Assembly: GCA_023213315.1 (NCBI GenBank)
Contig: JAKCPI010005720.1
Span: 62,001 to 126,000 of the forward strand
From: Euborellia annulipes
Taxonomy: Eukaryota > Arthropoda > Insecta > Dermaptera > Anisolabididae
Length of the DNA stretch: 64,000 nucleotides
Direction of reading: 5' to 3'
This document shows positions 54,738 to 64,000 of the stretch, one piece after another. The position numbers and the translations under genes are program-made. How positions within the stretch are numbered: position 1 is the stretch's first letter; each line of letters begins with the position of its first letter. Under the pieces are notes generated by a model, which saw nothing but the letters and a program-made list of their open reading frames with translations, was not told the DNA's origin and did no database searches.

Positions 54738-55428
54738 AAAAAATCTGGTGTGACTGTCGCACAGCACACAACTTTCTCTTACCTTCGGTAATCGAAAGTT
54801 GTGTACTGTGCTTGTCACACCAGATTTTTTGTGTCGACATGTATTTAGTTCCCGGCAGTAGGGAATATTTGAATTCAAGATGTAAAATTTATAAGTATGG
54901 GAAAATATTTATGTTTTGTTACCATGGCAACCATTTCTCCTATCTTTCCTATGAAGCACAAAAGTAAAGTGGGCTTTAAACAATTTTGAGGGCAAAACGA
55001 GAATATACATTTGAAAGAGCATCTAAAAAATAATTGATTTTTGAATTTTAATCAAAATCGTTAGAACGAATTTTGAGAAAATCGAAAAAAACTGAAAAAG
55101 TACATCAGTAAAGTACTAGTACTCTTTGGCCGATTTTGATTAAAAGCTTATTGTTCCGGTCCCAGGGGGTGTTTAACTTAAATATAAAATTTCAGCCTCA
55201 TAGCTCAATTCCTTCATGCTTGAAAATTTGACACACACCCACCCACCCACCCACCCACACACAGACAGACCATGTCGCGAAAACCACTTTTTTGGATTCA
55301 GGGGACCTCAAAACGTGAAGATCCATCAAAATCTCGACATCGAATTTTTGACATGAATCCAATACTTTCTCTCTATATATATTAACATATATATGTACGA
55401 TATATACATAGGTAAGAGAAAGTAAAAA
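54738..55428 (+). repeat. Family A copy, full length
   Basis: AAATCTGGTGTGACTGTCGCACAG head, TGTCGACATGTATTTAGTTCCCGG, GTTACCATGGCAACC, ACATCAGTAAAGTACTAGTAC, ACACACCCACCCACCCACC microsatellite variant, ACCATGTCGCGAAAACCAC, tail ATAGGTAAGAGAAAGTAAAAA. Very close to 24449-25100, so these are recent siblings. Confidence 0.9.
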
Positions 55429-56000
55429 TATTAATTTCTTTTTTAGTTAAATATATTTTTTCGCATCTTTATAATATTTCAGCCCGCCTGCAAATAACAA
55501 AATAAATAAATTTTACAAAGTAAAGACAACATTACTATGATTTATAGATCCATCGGCTAAATTTACTAAATTAATTATGAAATAATAAATAAACAGTGTT
55601 TTTCTTTAATTAAAATAAAAAATTTAATACTAATTTTCTCTGACACTTGATTATTAAGGTTAATAATATCAAATATAATTTAATAATAACAGTTATTATT
55701 TATTTTAATTGAATTATATTAAGCATTGTTTCGACACTTGCCTGACTTACTCATTAATTATACACTTATAACATTAAAATATTAATAATTATTTATTACT
55801 GAAATGAAAATAGAATTATACGCCCCCGGTAGTAAACCTGAAGATCATGAGTTCGACCTCCGAATAAATATATATTTTCTCTACTAACTTAGTTAAAATG
55901 ATTATGTGAAATATATTCAAGTATCATATAATTGTGATAATGAAATTTAATTTTCAAGGGAAACATTTATTTTTTCACCCCTTCACTCAAAAAATGTTTT
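55429..56000. other. AT-rich spacer, no gene seen
   Basis: GGTAGTAAACCTGAAGATCATGAGTTCGACCTCC near 55829-55862 may be an eroded SINE-2 head. Otherwise featureless. Confidence 0.45.
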
Positions 56001-56002
56001 AA

Positions 56003-56126
56003 GATAGCAAATTTGCGAGATGTGTTTGTGCTTATGATTGAGCAAAATTGGAGTCAAACCAGGTCCTCCACGCTTTCGCGGCGGGCGGACTACCTTTATC
56101 CTAGGTCGTCGGCCCAATAAACACAA
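56003..56126 (-). mobile_element. SINE-2 copy
   Basis: Minus strand reads GGGCCGACGACCTAGGATAAAGGTAGTCCGCCCGCCGCG, AAAGCGTGGAGGACCTGGTTTGACTCC, AATTTTGCTCAATCATAAGC, AACACATCTCGCAAATTTGC: tRNA-like A and B boxes and a shared tail. Confidence 0.75.
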
Positions 56127-56417
56127 AAATATATTATACTAAGGAAATTAAAATTTCATTGACATGAAAATATCTTAAATAAGAGAAAGTGCATGCCAAT
56201 ATTTGTTAAAATCGCAATTCTTGGCAGGTTGCAGTTCTAGCAGGGGTTTAGAATTGTGATGCAGTTTCAATAATGCTTCCTAGATGGCGTGCAGTTTTTA
56301 GGATCTTTTCGTGTCAATGTAATTTTAATTTCATTAGTATAATAGGCGAAGGAGAGATTTTGTGTTGTATATTATCTCAAATTTGATTAAGAGATTAGTT
56401 ACTTAGCAAAATTTGGA

Positions 56418-57308
56418 GACTGGTCTTTTCTTTCTTGAACAAAAAATGACAGGTAGTACAGTGAGGGTCAATATTAAGTCCCACTCATGCGTTTTCTACT
56501 TGCGATTATTTTATTGTTTTTATAAAATAAAAAGAAAATCTTTATTGGAAATTTTCTAGGTTTGAATCATGAAAGTTTCTATTAAAAAATAAATAAATTT
56601 TTTTAAAAACAATGAAATTATCACAAGAAGAAAACGCATGGGTGGGACTTAATATTCTCCTTCATTGTATGTCATAATAGTATGATAATAATATAAGTTT
56701 TGGTATTATTATCAAAAACGACTAATTTTCAATAATGTTTATTTATTTACATGTGCGCTAACATGTTTCGGCCACCATGGGAACCATCATCAGAACTGGA
56801 AAAGAATATATATACTTATGTAATAGTCTCAAGACATGATCAAAAAAATCCTTTTTATTGCAGTTTGATAAAAATACTCCATTATATTAATAAATGTAAA
56901 TACGTTACTTGAAAGACACACAAATTTATTTTTGTTTTTTAAAAATATTTATATAAATTTGTGTCTTTCGACGTAGGCCTATTATCACAAACCTAATACT
57001 TAACAAAATTTGAATTTTTTAAAAAATAAAAACAAATTTGTGTTTTTCAAGTGACGTATTTACATTTATTAATATAACAGTATTTTTATCAAATTGCCAT
57101 AAAAAAGAATTTTTTTGATCATGTCTTGAGACTATTACATAAGTATATATTCTTTTCCAGTTATGGTGATGTCTTTCATGGTGGCCGAAACATGTTAGCG
57201 CACCTGTAAACCAATAAATAAACATTATTGAAAATTAATCGTTTTTGATATATTTTTTTTAATACATACAACCTGTCATTTTTTTGTCCAAGAAAGAAAA
57301 GACCAGTT
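56418..57308. repeat. Large foldback; left arm contains a TA MITE
   Basis: Outer arms GACTGGTCTTTTCTTTCTTG...ATGACAGGT and ACCTGTCATTTTTTTGTCCAAGAAAGAAAAGACCAGT; inner arms ATCAAAAACGA...TTTTCAATAATGTTTATTTA and TAAATAAACATTATTGAAAA...TCGTTTTTGAT; core ACACAAATTTATTTTTGTTTTT inverted. Both inner arms hold CTGATGATGGTTCCCATGGTGGCCGAAACATG or its degraded partner. Confidence 0.8.
56459..56667. mobile_element. TA-flanked MITE, uninterrupted copy
   Basis: TA | CAGTGAGGGTCAATATTAAG ... CTTAATATTCTCCTTCATTG | TA. Same family as 48028-48730 without the palindrome, giving the ancestral layout of that element. Confidence 0.85.
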
Positions 57309-57544
57309 CCCTTATTTTATCTGGATAAATTTGGACTGCATCCACAATCTTATTAAATTGGCTCCTCTTTAGAGTGAATAATCTATAATTGAATATTCAA
57401 CCCCACAACATTGTTGCTTGAAATTTCTATATTATTATTTAAAAAATCAATGGAATTTGTGAAAAACTAAAATCCGATTAATGACATTGCCGGCCCAATG
57501 GGTAATAAATAATACAGTTAATTAAAATCAAGTGTCAGAGAACA

Positions 57545-57680
57545 CCCCTAGGATAAAGGTAGTCCGTCCGCCGCGAAAGCATAGAGATCATGGTTCGACT
57601 CCAGGGGGTGCAATTTTGCCCAACCCCAAACACATCTCACAAATTTGCTATCTTAAACGATATATTGACTGGCTAATGAA
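57545..57680 (+). mobile_element. SINE-2 copy
   Basis: CCCTAGGATAAAGGTAGTCCG (A-box region), CATGGTTCGACTCCAGGGGG (B-box), TGCAATTTTGCCCAACCCC, CACAAATTTGCTATCTTAAACGATATATTGACTGGCTAATG tail. The clearest member of the family. Confidence 0.8.
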
Positions 57681-58565
57681 CAGTCTATTTGAGCGTTGAA
57701 TGAAAAAATTCCATCTTTCGCAAAAAAAAAATATTTTAGTTTCACTCTACAATGCAATCTACAAGGTGAAATATTTAATTTAGGTGACTAGGCTTAAAAG
57801 TTTTATTACATTTTTATTATCTTTTGTAAACGATTATTCTAATGATAATGATAAATCACAACCGGTTCTAATTAAGCCACTCCTCTTACAAATTGAAACG
57901 TTAAATCTAATTTTATGATGATTAGTATTTGTGGTTTCTGCGCCCTTAAAGCTGCAGCTGGTTAATTTCTAGGGGTGAGAATTAATTATTTTAATTATTA
58001 TTTATAATTGAGAAAAATGATAAATTCGATTGGGAAATTTAATTATAACTTCATTTTATGAAATATAGATATTGACCTGAGGGTTTATAAAGCGCCTCAA
58101 TGAAAAAAAAAGAAGAGTAGAAATATGAAATTAAATATGGAAATAGAAATATATAAAGGGGGAGGGTGACCGAGCCGTTTAGAGAAAGAGAGAGAGAGAG
58201 CAAGCGAAAAGAATGGCATAAAGGTAAAAGAATGCTTAGATAAATTCACATTCATTTGTTTGATGGAAGTTAGACAACAAAAATGGACAACTCTAATGAA
58301 TTTTTGGATTAATTACTCTATCCCATCTTTTGGTTACGGATTATGCTAATAGAAATATCAAATTTGAACAGAAAGAAGGTGGTCAGCAAAATGAACTATT
58401 TTTTAGTGCTACCATTTTATTATAAGAATCTAGACCCTGATGGCCCTGAGCTAGTATCCTCTTCAACAAGCATGGCACACCCAAATAATTTACTCAAGAC
58501 ACCAAATTTTATGTCAAAACAAAAAAAGATATCTTTAATAATAATAACAGTTGTCAAAATACATA
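57681..58565. other. AT-rich spacer, no gene seen
   Basis: A GAGAGAAAGAGAGAGAGAG tract near 58180. No supported feature. Confidence 0.5.
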
Positions 58566-58567
58566 AA

Positions 58568-59036
58568 TTAGTTACGATGGCAACCATTTCTCCTATCTTT
58601 CCTATGATGTACAAGAATAAAGTGTGCTTCAAAAGACTTCAAGGGCAAAATGAGAATATACATTTTAAAGAGCATGTAAAAAATAATTTGATTTTTGAAT
58701 TTTAATCAATTTCGGTGGAGAAAATTTTGAGAAAATCGGAAAAAAACTAAAAAAGTACATCACTAAAGTACTAGTAGTTTTTGGCCGATTTTTTTCAAAA
58801 GTTTATTTTGAGTTTCCGGGAGGGTGCCTAACTTAAATATAAAATTTCACTCCGGTAGATCAATTCCTAAAAATCGTTACACACAGACAGACGAACAAAC
58901 AGACAGACCAATTTGCGGGGCCCACTTTTTTGGATTCAGGGCACCTCAAAACATGTATATCCATTAAAATCTCGACATCGAATTTTTGACATAATCGCAA
59001 TACTTTCTCTCTCTATTTCAAAAGTAAGAGAAAGTA
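58568..59036 (+). repeat. Family A copy, head missing
   Basis: From TTACGATGGCAACCATTTCTCC through TTTTAAAGAGCATG, ACATCACTAAAGTACTAGTAG, ACACACAGACAGACG...ACAGACAGACC to GTAAGAGAAAGTAAAAA. Followed by a duplicated tail scrap (59072-59124). Confidence 0.8.
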
Positions 59037-59129
59037 AAAATAGCTCAAATCAGGGCTTGAAAACATAAGAAACAATACTTTCTCTCTATATATATTTCAT
59101 ATATTGGGTAAGAGAAAGTAAAAAGCAGT

Positions 59130-59832
59130 TATAATAAATCTATTACTTGTCCATTTATTTTTGGTCCGATTAGAAAATAAATCAGTTATATATGACAAGC
59201 ACCTATATTTGGTCTAACTTGGGAGGTTTGTATTTTTTTGTTTGTTTTATTGAGTAAAAATCAAAAGCAGCTAATCCATTTAGATTAGGAGTCGACAACT
59301 CCATTTAGTATTGGCTTAACTCAGAAACCAGTAAATTAAAATAATCCTTTCGCTTTGTTAAAATGACCGAAAGAATTCCCAATGAAACAGACAGACGTTA
59401 CAAGGAAGTCCAGGTGAGAGAAACCATCTGGACCAGTTAAAGAAAGTCGTGTAACTAGAAATAGTATATTTATTTATTTTTCCTCAAAAAAATAATAAAA
59501 ATAAAAATAAAACTAATTTCATAATTTATTCTCTTATCTCCTATTAAGAATATGAACAAATAAATTTTTGCTTTAATAAGATTTTATCTTTTTATCATTT
59601 TAATTAAAAATTTAAAATTTTTATATACCGGCACATAAAAAAAGAAAAAAAAAGATGGCCTTTTTATTTATTTTTGCTTCGTGATTTACCAGTGAATTTA
59701 ATTAAATTATTAAAATAAAATTCAAGTTGTTTTTTTTTTTATTCTATATATGTATCATCTAGTATTCAATTAAGCTGGGTTTAATTTGGGTATTAATGAG
59801 TTAATAGTAAATATAATAAATTATTAATATTA
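59130..59832. other. AT-rich spacer, no gene seen
   Basis: No ORF, RNA or bounded element identified. Confidence 0.5.
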
Positions 59833-59834
59833 TG

Positions 59835-60075
59835 CGAGTTTTTAATTATAGGCCACATTTTGTATTAATTATTTATTAAAAATATAAATACTGTACAACG
59901 TTTCGACTGTTATTCTGCAGTCGTTTCCAAGTACTGTGGACTTTATCTGACTCAAGTTCACTTGAGGAGTATTTTTTTAATAAATATAAAATACAAAATG
60001 TGGTGTATAATTATAAACTCACATAATAACAATAATATAAACCACATAAGCTTTAATAAACATAATAAATTATAT
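59835..60075. mobile_element. Foldback of the GAAACGTTGTAC family
   Basis: GAGTTTTTAATTATAGGCCACATTTTGTATTAATTA with ACTGTACAACGTTTCGACTG on the left. On the right: AAAATACAAAATGTGGTGTATAATTATAAACTC and ATAAACCACATAAGCTTTAATAAACAT. The right ribozyme-like arm is deleted. Confidence 0.7.
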
Positions 60076-60126
60076 TAATAATTAGCTGATGTTTCAATTC
60101 CCTAGAATATAATACCCTTGTAAGTA

Positions 60127-60801
60127 CAGTAGAACCAAGCTTAGCATCTCTATTAACCCGTAAAACACATTGTAAAAGAATGACTTACTTAACGAGCGAC
60201 ATTTCGCATAACGAGTAGCGAGAAGAGGGGAAGTCCCGAATTGTGCGCATGTTACATAAGTCTGTGTCATGGGGGGGGGGAGGACAGCTTTATGGGAATA
60301 ATATTATTTTTCCTCATAACTAGGTCTATTCTCTAAAAACAGGCGTTAAAACTTAAAATAAACAAATGGGTGTTAAAAAGTAATGTAAAAACAATCAACG
60401 TTAAAAAATGCTCCTTGCCTCAAATAGCTATTCTGTAAACAAAAATTTAAAGCCAAAGCGTTAACATTTAGTAAATAGTGTTAAAAATCAATGCCATGTC
60501 TAGGGGGTGCCTTTAATATTTTAACGTCGTGTTTGAAATAAACATGGCGTCCTTAACCTAAAAAGTAAGGTTATAATTTTGATAGCTTTGACATAAAAGC
60601 AACATCGCTGTAACTTCGCTGTAATACTTTGTTTAGAGAATAGCATTTTTTTTAACTATGATTGTTTCTAAATTACTTTTTAACACCTATTTGTTTATTT
60701 TAAATTTTAACGCCTGTTTTTAGAGAATAGACCTGAACGAGTGCTTCTCTTTACGAGCACGATTCTGGAACGAATTATGTTCGTTAAGCGAGGTTCCACT
60801 G
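60127..60801. mobile_element. Pogo-like MITE with nested element
   Basis: TA | CAGTAGAACCAAGCTTAGC ... GTTAAGCGAGGTTCCACTG | TA. Internal TTACTTAACGAGC, TTCGCATAACGAG and TTACGAGCACG repeats as in the copies at 35566 and 62150. A second TIR element (60321-60735) is nested inside. Confidence 0.8.
60321..60735. mobile_element. TIR element nested in the pogo-like MITE
   Basis: About 50-bp TIR: AGGTCTATTCTCTAAAAACA, GGCGTTAAAA and AATAAACAAATGGGTGTTAA versus its reverse complement at the right. Possible AAC duplication at 60318-60320 and 60736-60738. A related copy is at 27030-27347 and a scrap near 32870-32935. Confidence 0.75.
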
Positions 60802-61320
60802 TACTTAAACTACAGTATTTGAATATTATTCTCTTGCTAGCATATGTAACATTTTATCGATTAAGAAAAAAAAAAAAAAAACAGAAAATATATATATCCT
60901 AGGCGACATAAAAAAAATGACAGGCAAGGGACGGCAACCAAAGAACAGGCATGCGTGAAGTGTTGCATAGGTGGCAGGGGATATTTCTAAAAATTTAATA
61001 ATAAATCTTTGAAATGAAGAAAAAATATGTTTAACATTTTATTAAGATGAAGGAGCTAAGGCTGTTCGCTTATTAGTGCTAAGAGTTAAGATCATGCCTG
61101 CTATAGTCAATCAGAAAGCTTGTTTTGGTCGTTTGACTCTTTTAACCGTTATTTTTTAAAATACCTAAATTAATTAATATTTGTTTGATTTAATTTAATT
61201 TTTGATAAGAAAATTGAAAAAATAAACCTAGTCGAATTGAAAATTTCTAAGGATAAATTAATAGTATTGCAAAAATTAAATTATTTATAACAAAATTCAC
61301 CCTTGAATTTATATAGGCCA

Positions 61321-61963
61321 TAGGCGTAGCCACGGGGAGGGATTTGGGGGTTCAAACCCCCCCCCCCCCCCGTTGGACCCAAGCCATGACTAGATATTTA
61401 AGCTCTATAATACAAAATACTTTTTCTCTCTATATATTTCATATATAGGGTAAGAGAAAGTAAAATATAATAATTTTCTCTAGCTTAAAAAAAAAAAAAA
61501 AAAAAAATTAAATAAAACGCAAAAAATTCGAAAAAATTCAGAATTTTTCAATTGAAAAGATTTGATTTTTATTATGCTTTATAAAAAATTAAAGCCGCTT
61601 AAAATTGATTAAATCTCGCAAATGAAAAATAATAAAAATTATTATATAAATAAATTTATTAATATTTTTTTTTAAAGAGATATGAGATGTGATTCTTATC
61701 AAGTGAAAAGGGACACTTCGGTATTTTAGGCCCGTATAAATAATATTAAGAGAGTTGCATTTTTGATTGGCTAATACGAGTTGATTGAAAAATTGCGGCA
61801 CTTAATTAAGAAAGGGCGGGCCCGGAGCCACCTTGAGGGGGGCCCAGGGGGGAGGGCTAGTCATATACTTCATTAGACGCCTTATACTGCCCTATTAGTC
61901 GGGGAGGGGGGGGGAGAAATAATCCTAACCCCCCCCCCCAACAAAAATTTCTGGCTACGCCTA
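61321..61963. mobile_element. TIR element TAGGCGTAGCCA...TGGCTACGCCTA
   Basis: The perfect 12-bp terminal inverted repeat is followed by C- or G-homopolymer tracts at both ends. A family A tail scrap (about 61420-61463: CTTTTTCTCTCTATATATTTC, GGTAAGAGAAAGTAAAA) is nested inside. This TIR type is common in invertebrates. No clear target duplication. Confidence 0.6.
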
Positions 61964-62147
61964 AATAATAAATTTTGTCTCAAGCTGCATAAGTTTTTTT
62001 ATTTTACAATGACCGGAGAACAAATGCGCGATATTGTGGAGCAATTAATTTAAAAAATAAGTTATTTGTGTTGCCTATCTTCCAGTAAAAGGAAAAAAAA
62101 GAAAATATATAATATAGTACATGGTAAAACGTAAAAAAAAAAATACG

Positions 62148-62310
62148 GCAGAACCATGCTTTGCGAGCATTTCTGATAATGAGTAATTCGCCTAACAAGT
62201 AAAAGAAATTGTAGAAGAATGACTTGCTTAACGAGCGTCCCGGATTGTACGAGTATTTCGCTTGATCAGTATAATTTTTGAAAGAATTATGGTCTTTAAG
62301 CGATGTTCTC
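62148..62310. mobile_element. Pogo-like MITE remnant
   Basis: GCAGAACCATGCTTTGCGAGC, AATGAGTAATTCGCCTAAC, ACTTGCTTAACGAGCG, TTTAAGCGATGTTCTC. Strongly diverged; right end CTTTAAGCGATGTTCT. Confidence 0.55.
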
Positions 62311-62520
62311 CTTCGGCGAGCAAATGCATCAAATTTATTCTTGCTCACTGTTTGGAAATTTTGCATTGCTCGCCGAAGTTTTAAATGCCCCTCTCTGACT
62401 TAAAGTTTTAAATTTTCCTCCAACTCCATTTCTTGTAAATATGGCCAATTAGCGAGAGAACAAGCACATGCACACAGGGATAGGAAGTCAGTGACTAGAG
62501 TTTTATATATAGTAATGTTA
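62310..62520 (-). repeat. Interspersed repeat with GCAATGCAAAATTTCC hairpin; empty-site relative of the 40.4-kb LINE target
   Basis: CTTCGGCGAGCAAATGCATCAAATTTATTCTTGCTCACTG on + matches, in reverse, the sequences on both sides of the LINE at 40.4 kb. CGAGCAA/TTGCTCG ends form a hairpin. The left-end-type sequence CTATATATAAAACTC is at 62499-62514 on the minus strand. Confidence 0.6.
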
Positions 62521-62544
62521 TATATATTTATCACGAATGTGCTT

Positions 62545-62870
62545 ATTAAAGCTTTTGTGGTTTGAATTATTATTATTAGTGGGATTTTTAATTATAGACC
62601 ACATTTTTGTAATTAATTATTTATAAAAAATATAAATAGTGTACAACTTTACGACTGCCATTATCAAGTACTGTGCACTTGCTCCGATTCAACTGAGTTC
62701 ACTTGAGTAAATTAAAAGGCACGTAACGGACATGACATTTAGTTCACTTACAAGTGCACATTACTTGATAACGGCTTCAGAATAAGCAGTCGAAACGTTG
62801 TACAGTATTTAATAAATAATTAATACAAAAATGTGGCCTATAATTAAAAATTTCCCTAATAATAATATAT
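62545..62870. mobile_element. Foldback of the GAAACGTTGTAC family
   Basis: Left: TTATTAAAGCTTTTGTGGTTTG, ATTATAGACCACATTTTTG, ACGACTGCCATTATCAAGTAC. Right: ACTTGATAACGGCTTCAGAATAAGCAGTCGAAACGTTGTAC, ACAAAAATGTGGCCTATAATTAAAAA. The centre has inverted TGAGTTCACTTG / AGTTCACTTACAAGTG. Confidence 0.75.
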
Positions 62871-63137
62871 TTATATTCATCTACTATTGATTAATTTTTT
62901 TAAAATTCAATTTCAATTTTATTAATTTTTTTTTAACAATAAATTTATATTACTTGTAATAATAATAAAAATTCTAATTAGATTTTTGCCCTCATTTCCA
63001 TTTGTTTTTTTTTTTTTTATTTATAAAAATTCTGGCAATAGAAGATAAATATTTTCTCTTTATAAATTTTAATAGAATGAATTGTATTTTACGAGGATCT
63101 AAATGTTTCTTATATACAACCTCGTATAGAGTATCTT

Positions 63138-63178
<41 letters not shown>

Positions 63179-63625
63179 TCGCGCAGTTAGAATTTTTTTA
63201 AAAGAACGTTTAAGGGATTTAGAATGTACTATGAGTGCCAAAATATATTTGCCTTTAATAGATAAATAAGAAATGTAAACCAAAATCATAATCAAGAGTA
63301 AATGTGATAAAGGGTTGAAACCCATCCATCAAAAAATAAATAAATATATTGATAAAATTTTTAAAGCTGTTGGGAATTATAAGAAATTCATATTATTATT
63401 GATTATAGAGTTAAACAAAATTTTTTCCGGCTTAAATTAAAATATTATGGGTTTTTTTCTTTTACTATTAAATTGAGTCATTTTAATATCATAAAATGAA
63501 AAAATTAACCCATCAAAAGTTCTATACATAAATTAAACTTTCATTATTTCTAAGGAATTATTTTATTATAAATATTTTCGTTCCGAAAAAAAAAGCAACG
63601 GTTTCTATCAATATTTCGCTATACA
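62871..63625. other. AT-rich spacer with (TA)n at 63143-63175
   Basis: Only AT-rich sequence and a TA microsatellite that generates tyrosine/isoleucine ORFs on both strands. Confidence 0.6.
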
Positions 63626-63627
63626 CG

Positions 63628-64000
63628 TTATTGCTGCTTGAAGTTGGCCCATTTAAATTCAAATTCCTGTTCATCCCGTGCCAACGCTGGGACTCTTAAG
63701 CTGGTTGGTTGGAATGGGGACTCCCCCATTTTGGGGATAGGCGACGATCGAAGACTGCGGCAACTTGCATGTGTAGTTGGAGCAGAGTATGGGATGCTGG
63801 GGGTAGTTGGGTTCAAAGTTGTCTCTTTTGGCCGATCAGACAGGGACACCCCTTGACCCATCCCCAGGGACTCTTTCTAACTCCTCTTTTCAACCCTCAC
63901 CCGCCGCTACCCCTTCCAAGCCAATTCAGAGTACTAACAAAGACTTGGAAAAGCAACAAGGATAAGCAGAATGAAATGGCCTACTTTGCAAGCATCACTC
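63628..64000. other. GC-richer block at the window edge, possible exon or retroelement piece
   Basis: Base composition changes abruptly at about 63630. Both strands are open for 70+ codons. The minus reading is Ser/Thr/Pro-rich and ends RDEQEFEFKWANFKQQ-stop; a + frame from about 63810 reads LSLLADQTGTPLDPSPG before a stop. I cannot decide the coding strand and recognise no domain. It may continue beyond the window. Confidence 0.3.

Noticed and set aside
63002..63325. YIYIYIY-rich ORFs on both strands
   Set aside because: Translation of a (TA)n microsatellite.

Overview
This window is AT-rich, gene-poor, repeat-dense animal DNA, most likely from an arthropod. That call rests on lipase exons of the pancreatic-lipase/PLA1 family with spliceosomal introns, tRNA-derived SINEs, a LINE 3' end, mariner/pogo/hAT/piggyBac-type MITEs and many foldback elements. 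The sequence alone does not fix the order or species. Nothing suggests a bacterial, organellar or viral genome, and there is no rRNA, intact tRNA gene or CRISPR array.

Genes. The only convincing host gene is on the + strand near the left edge. Two consecutive exons (about 2897-3106 and 4220-4373) encode the catalytic Asp and His region of a lipase; splice sites and phases match across a 1.1 kb intron. Earlier exons (with the catalytic Ser) would lie left of the window. I found no later exon, so either the next intron is very long or the gene is a fragment. Two dead coding relics are recognisable: a multi-copy insect-type protein of TE-like distribution (49016-49845, +, many frameshifts and stops) and the last ~59 codons plus 3'UTR of a LINE reverse transcriptase ORF (about 40478-40771, -).

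Repeats. The dominant component is one non-autonomous family, here called family A (about 600-900 bp, more than 20 copies or pieces, both strands). It has a hairpin head carrying TCTGGTGTGAC / GTCACACCAGA, the 13-mer ACTTTCTCTTACC near the head, its exact reverse complement GGTAAGAGAAAGT at the tail, and an internal CA/CAGA microsatellite. This layout resembles DINE-1/HINE (Helentron-derived) elements. Other elements are inserted into family A and vice versa, so the nesting gives a relative chronology: MITE 18364-18651, TIR elements 36451-37801 and 39526-40935 inside A copies; A copy 51266-51955 inside MITE 51146-52097.

Other well-bounded elements are a 1.4 kb hAT-like element with 8-bp target duplications inside a SINE (9248-10658), a second hAT-like element with a perfect 8-bp duplication (16235-16781), a TTAA-flanked piggyBac-type MITE (30693-31087), a TA-flanked MITE (48028-48730) carrying a TTAA-flanked palindrome, an uninterrupted relative at 56459-56667, and a pogo-like MITE with a nested element (60127-60801).

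Most interesting signal. Several foldback elements have arms with the layout CTGANGA - stem - GAAACGTH, the core of a hammerhead ribozyme. The best (minus strand, 9098-9153) has an intact core, a GGTC/GACC stem II and a two-part stem I. Others (6580-6638, 11772-11825) keep the pairing with different bases. Hammerhead motifs are known from Penelope-like elements and retrozymes, so these foldbacks may be small elements of that lineage.
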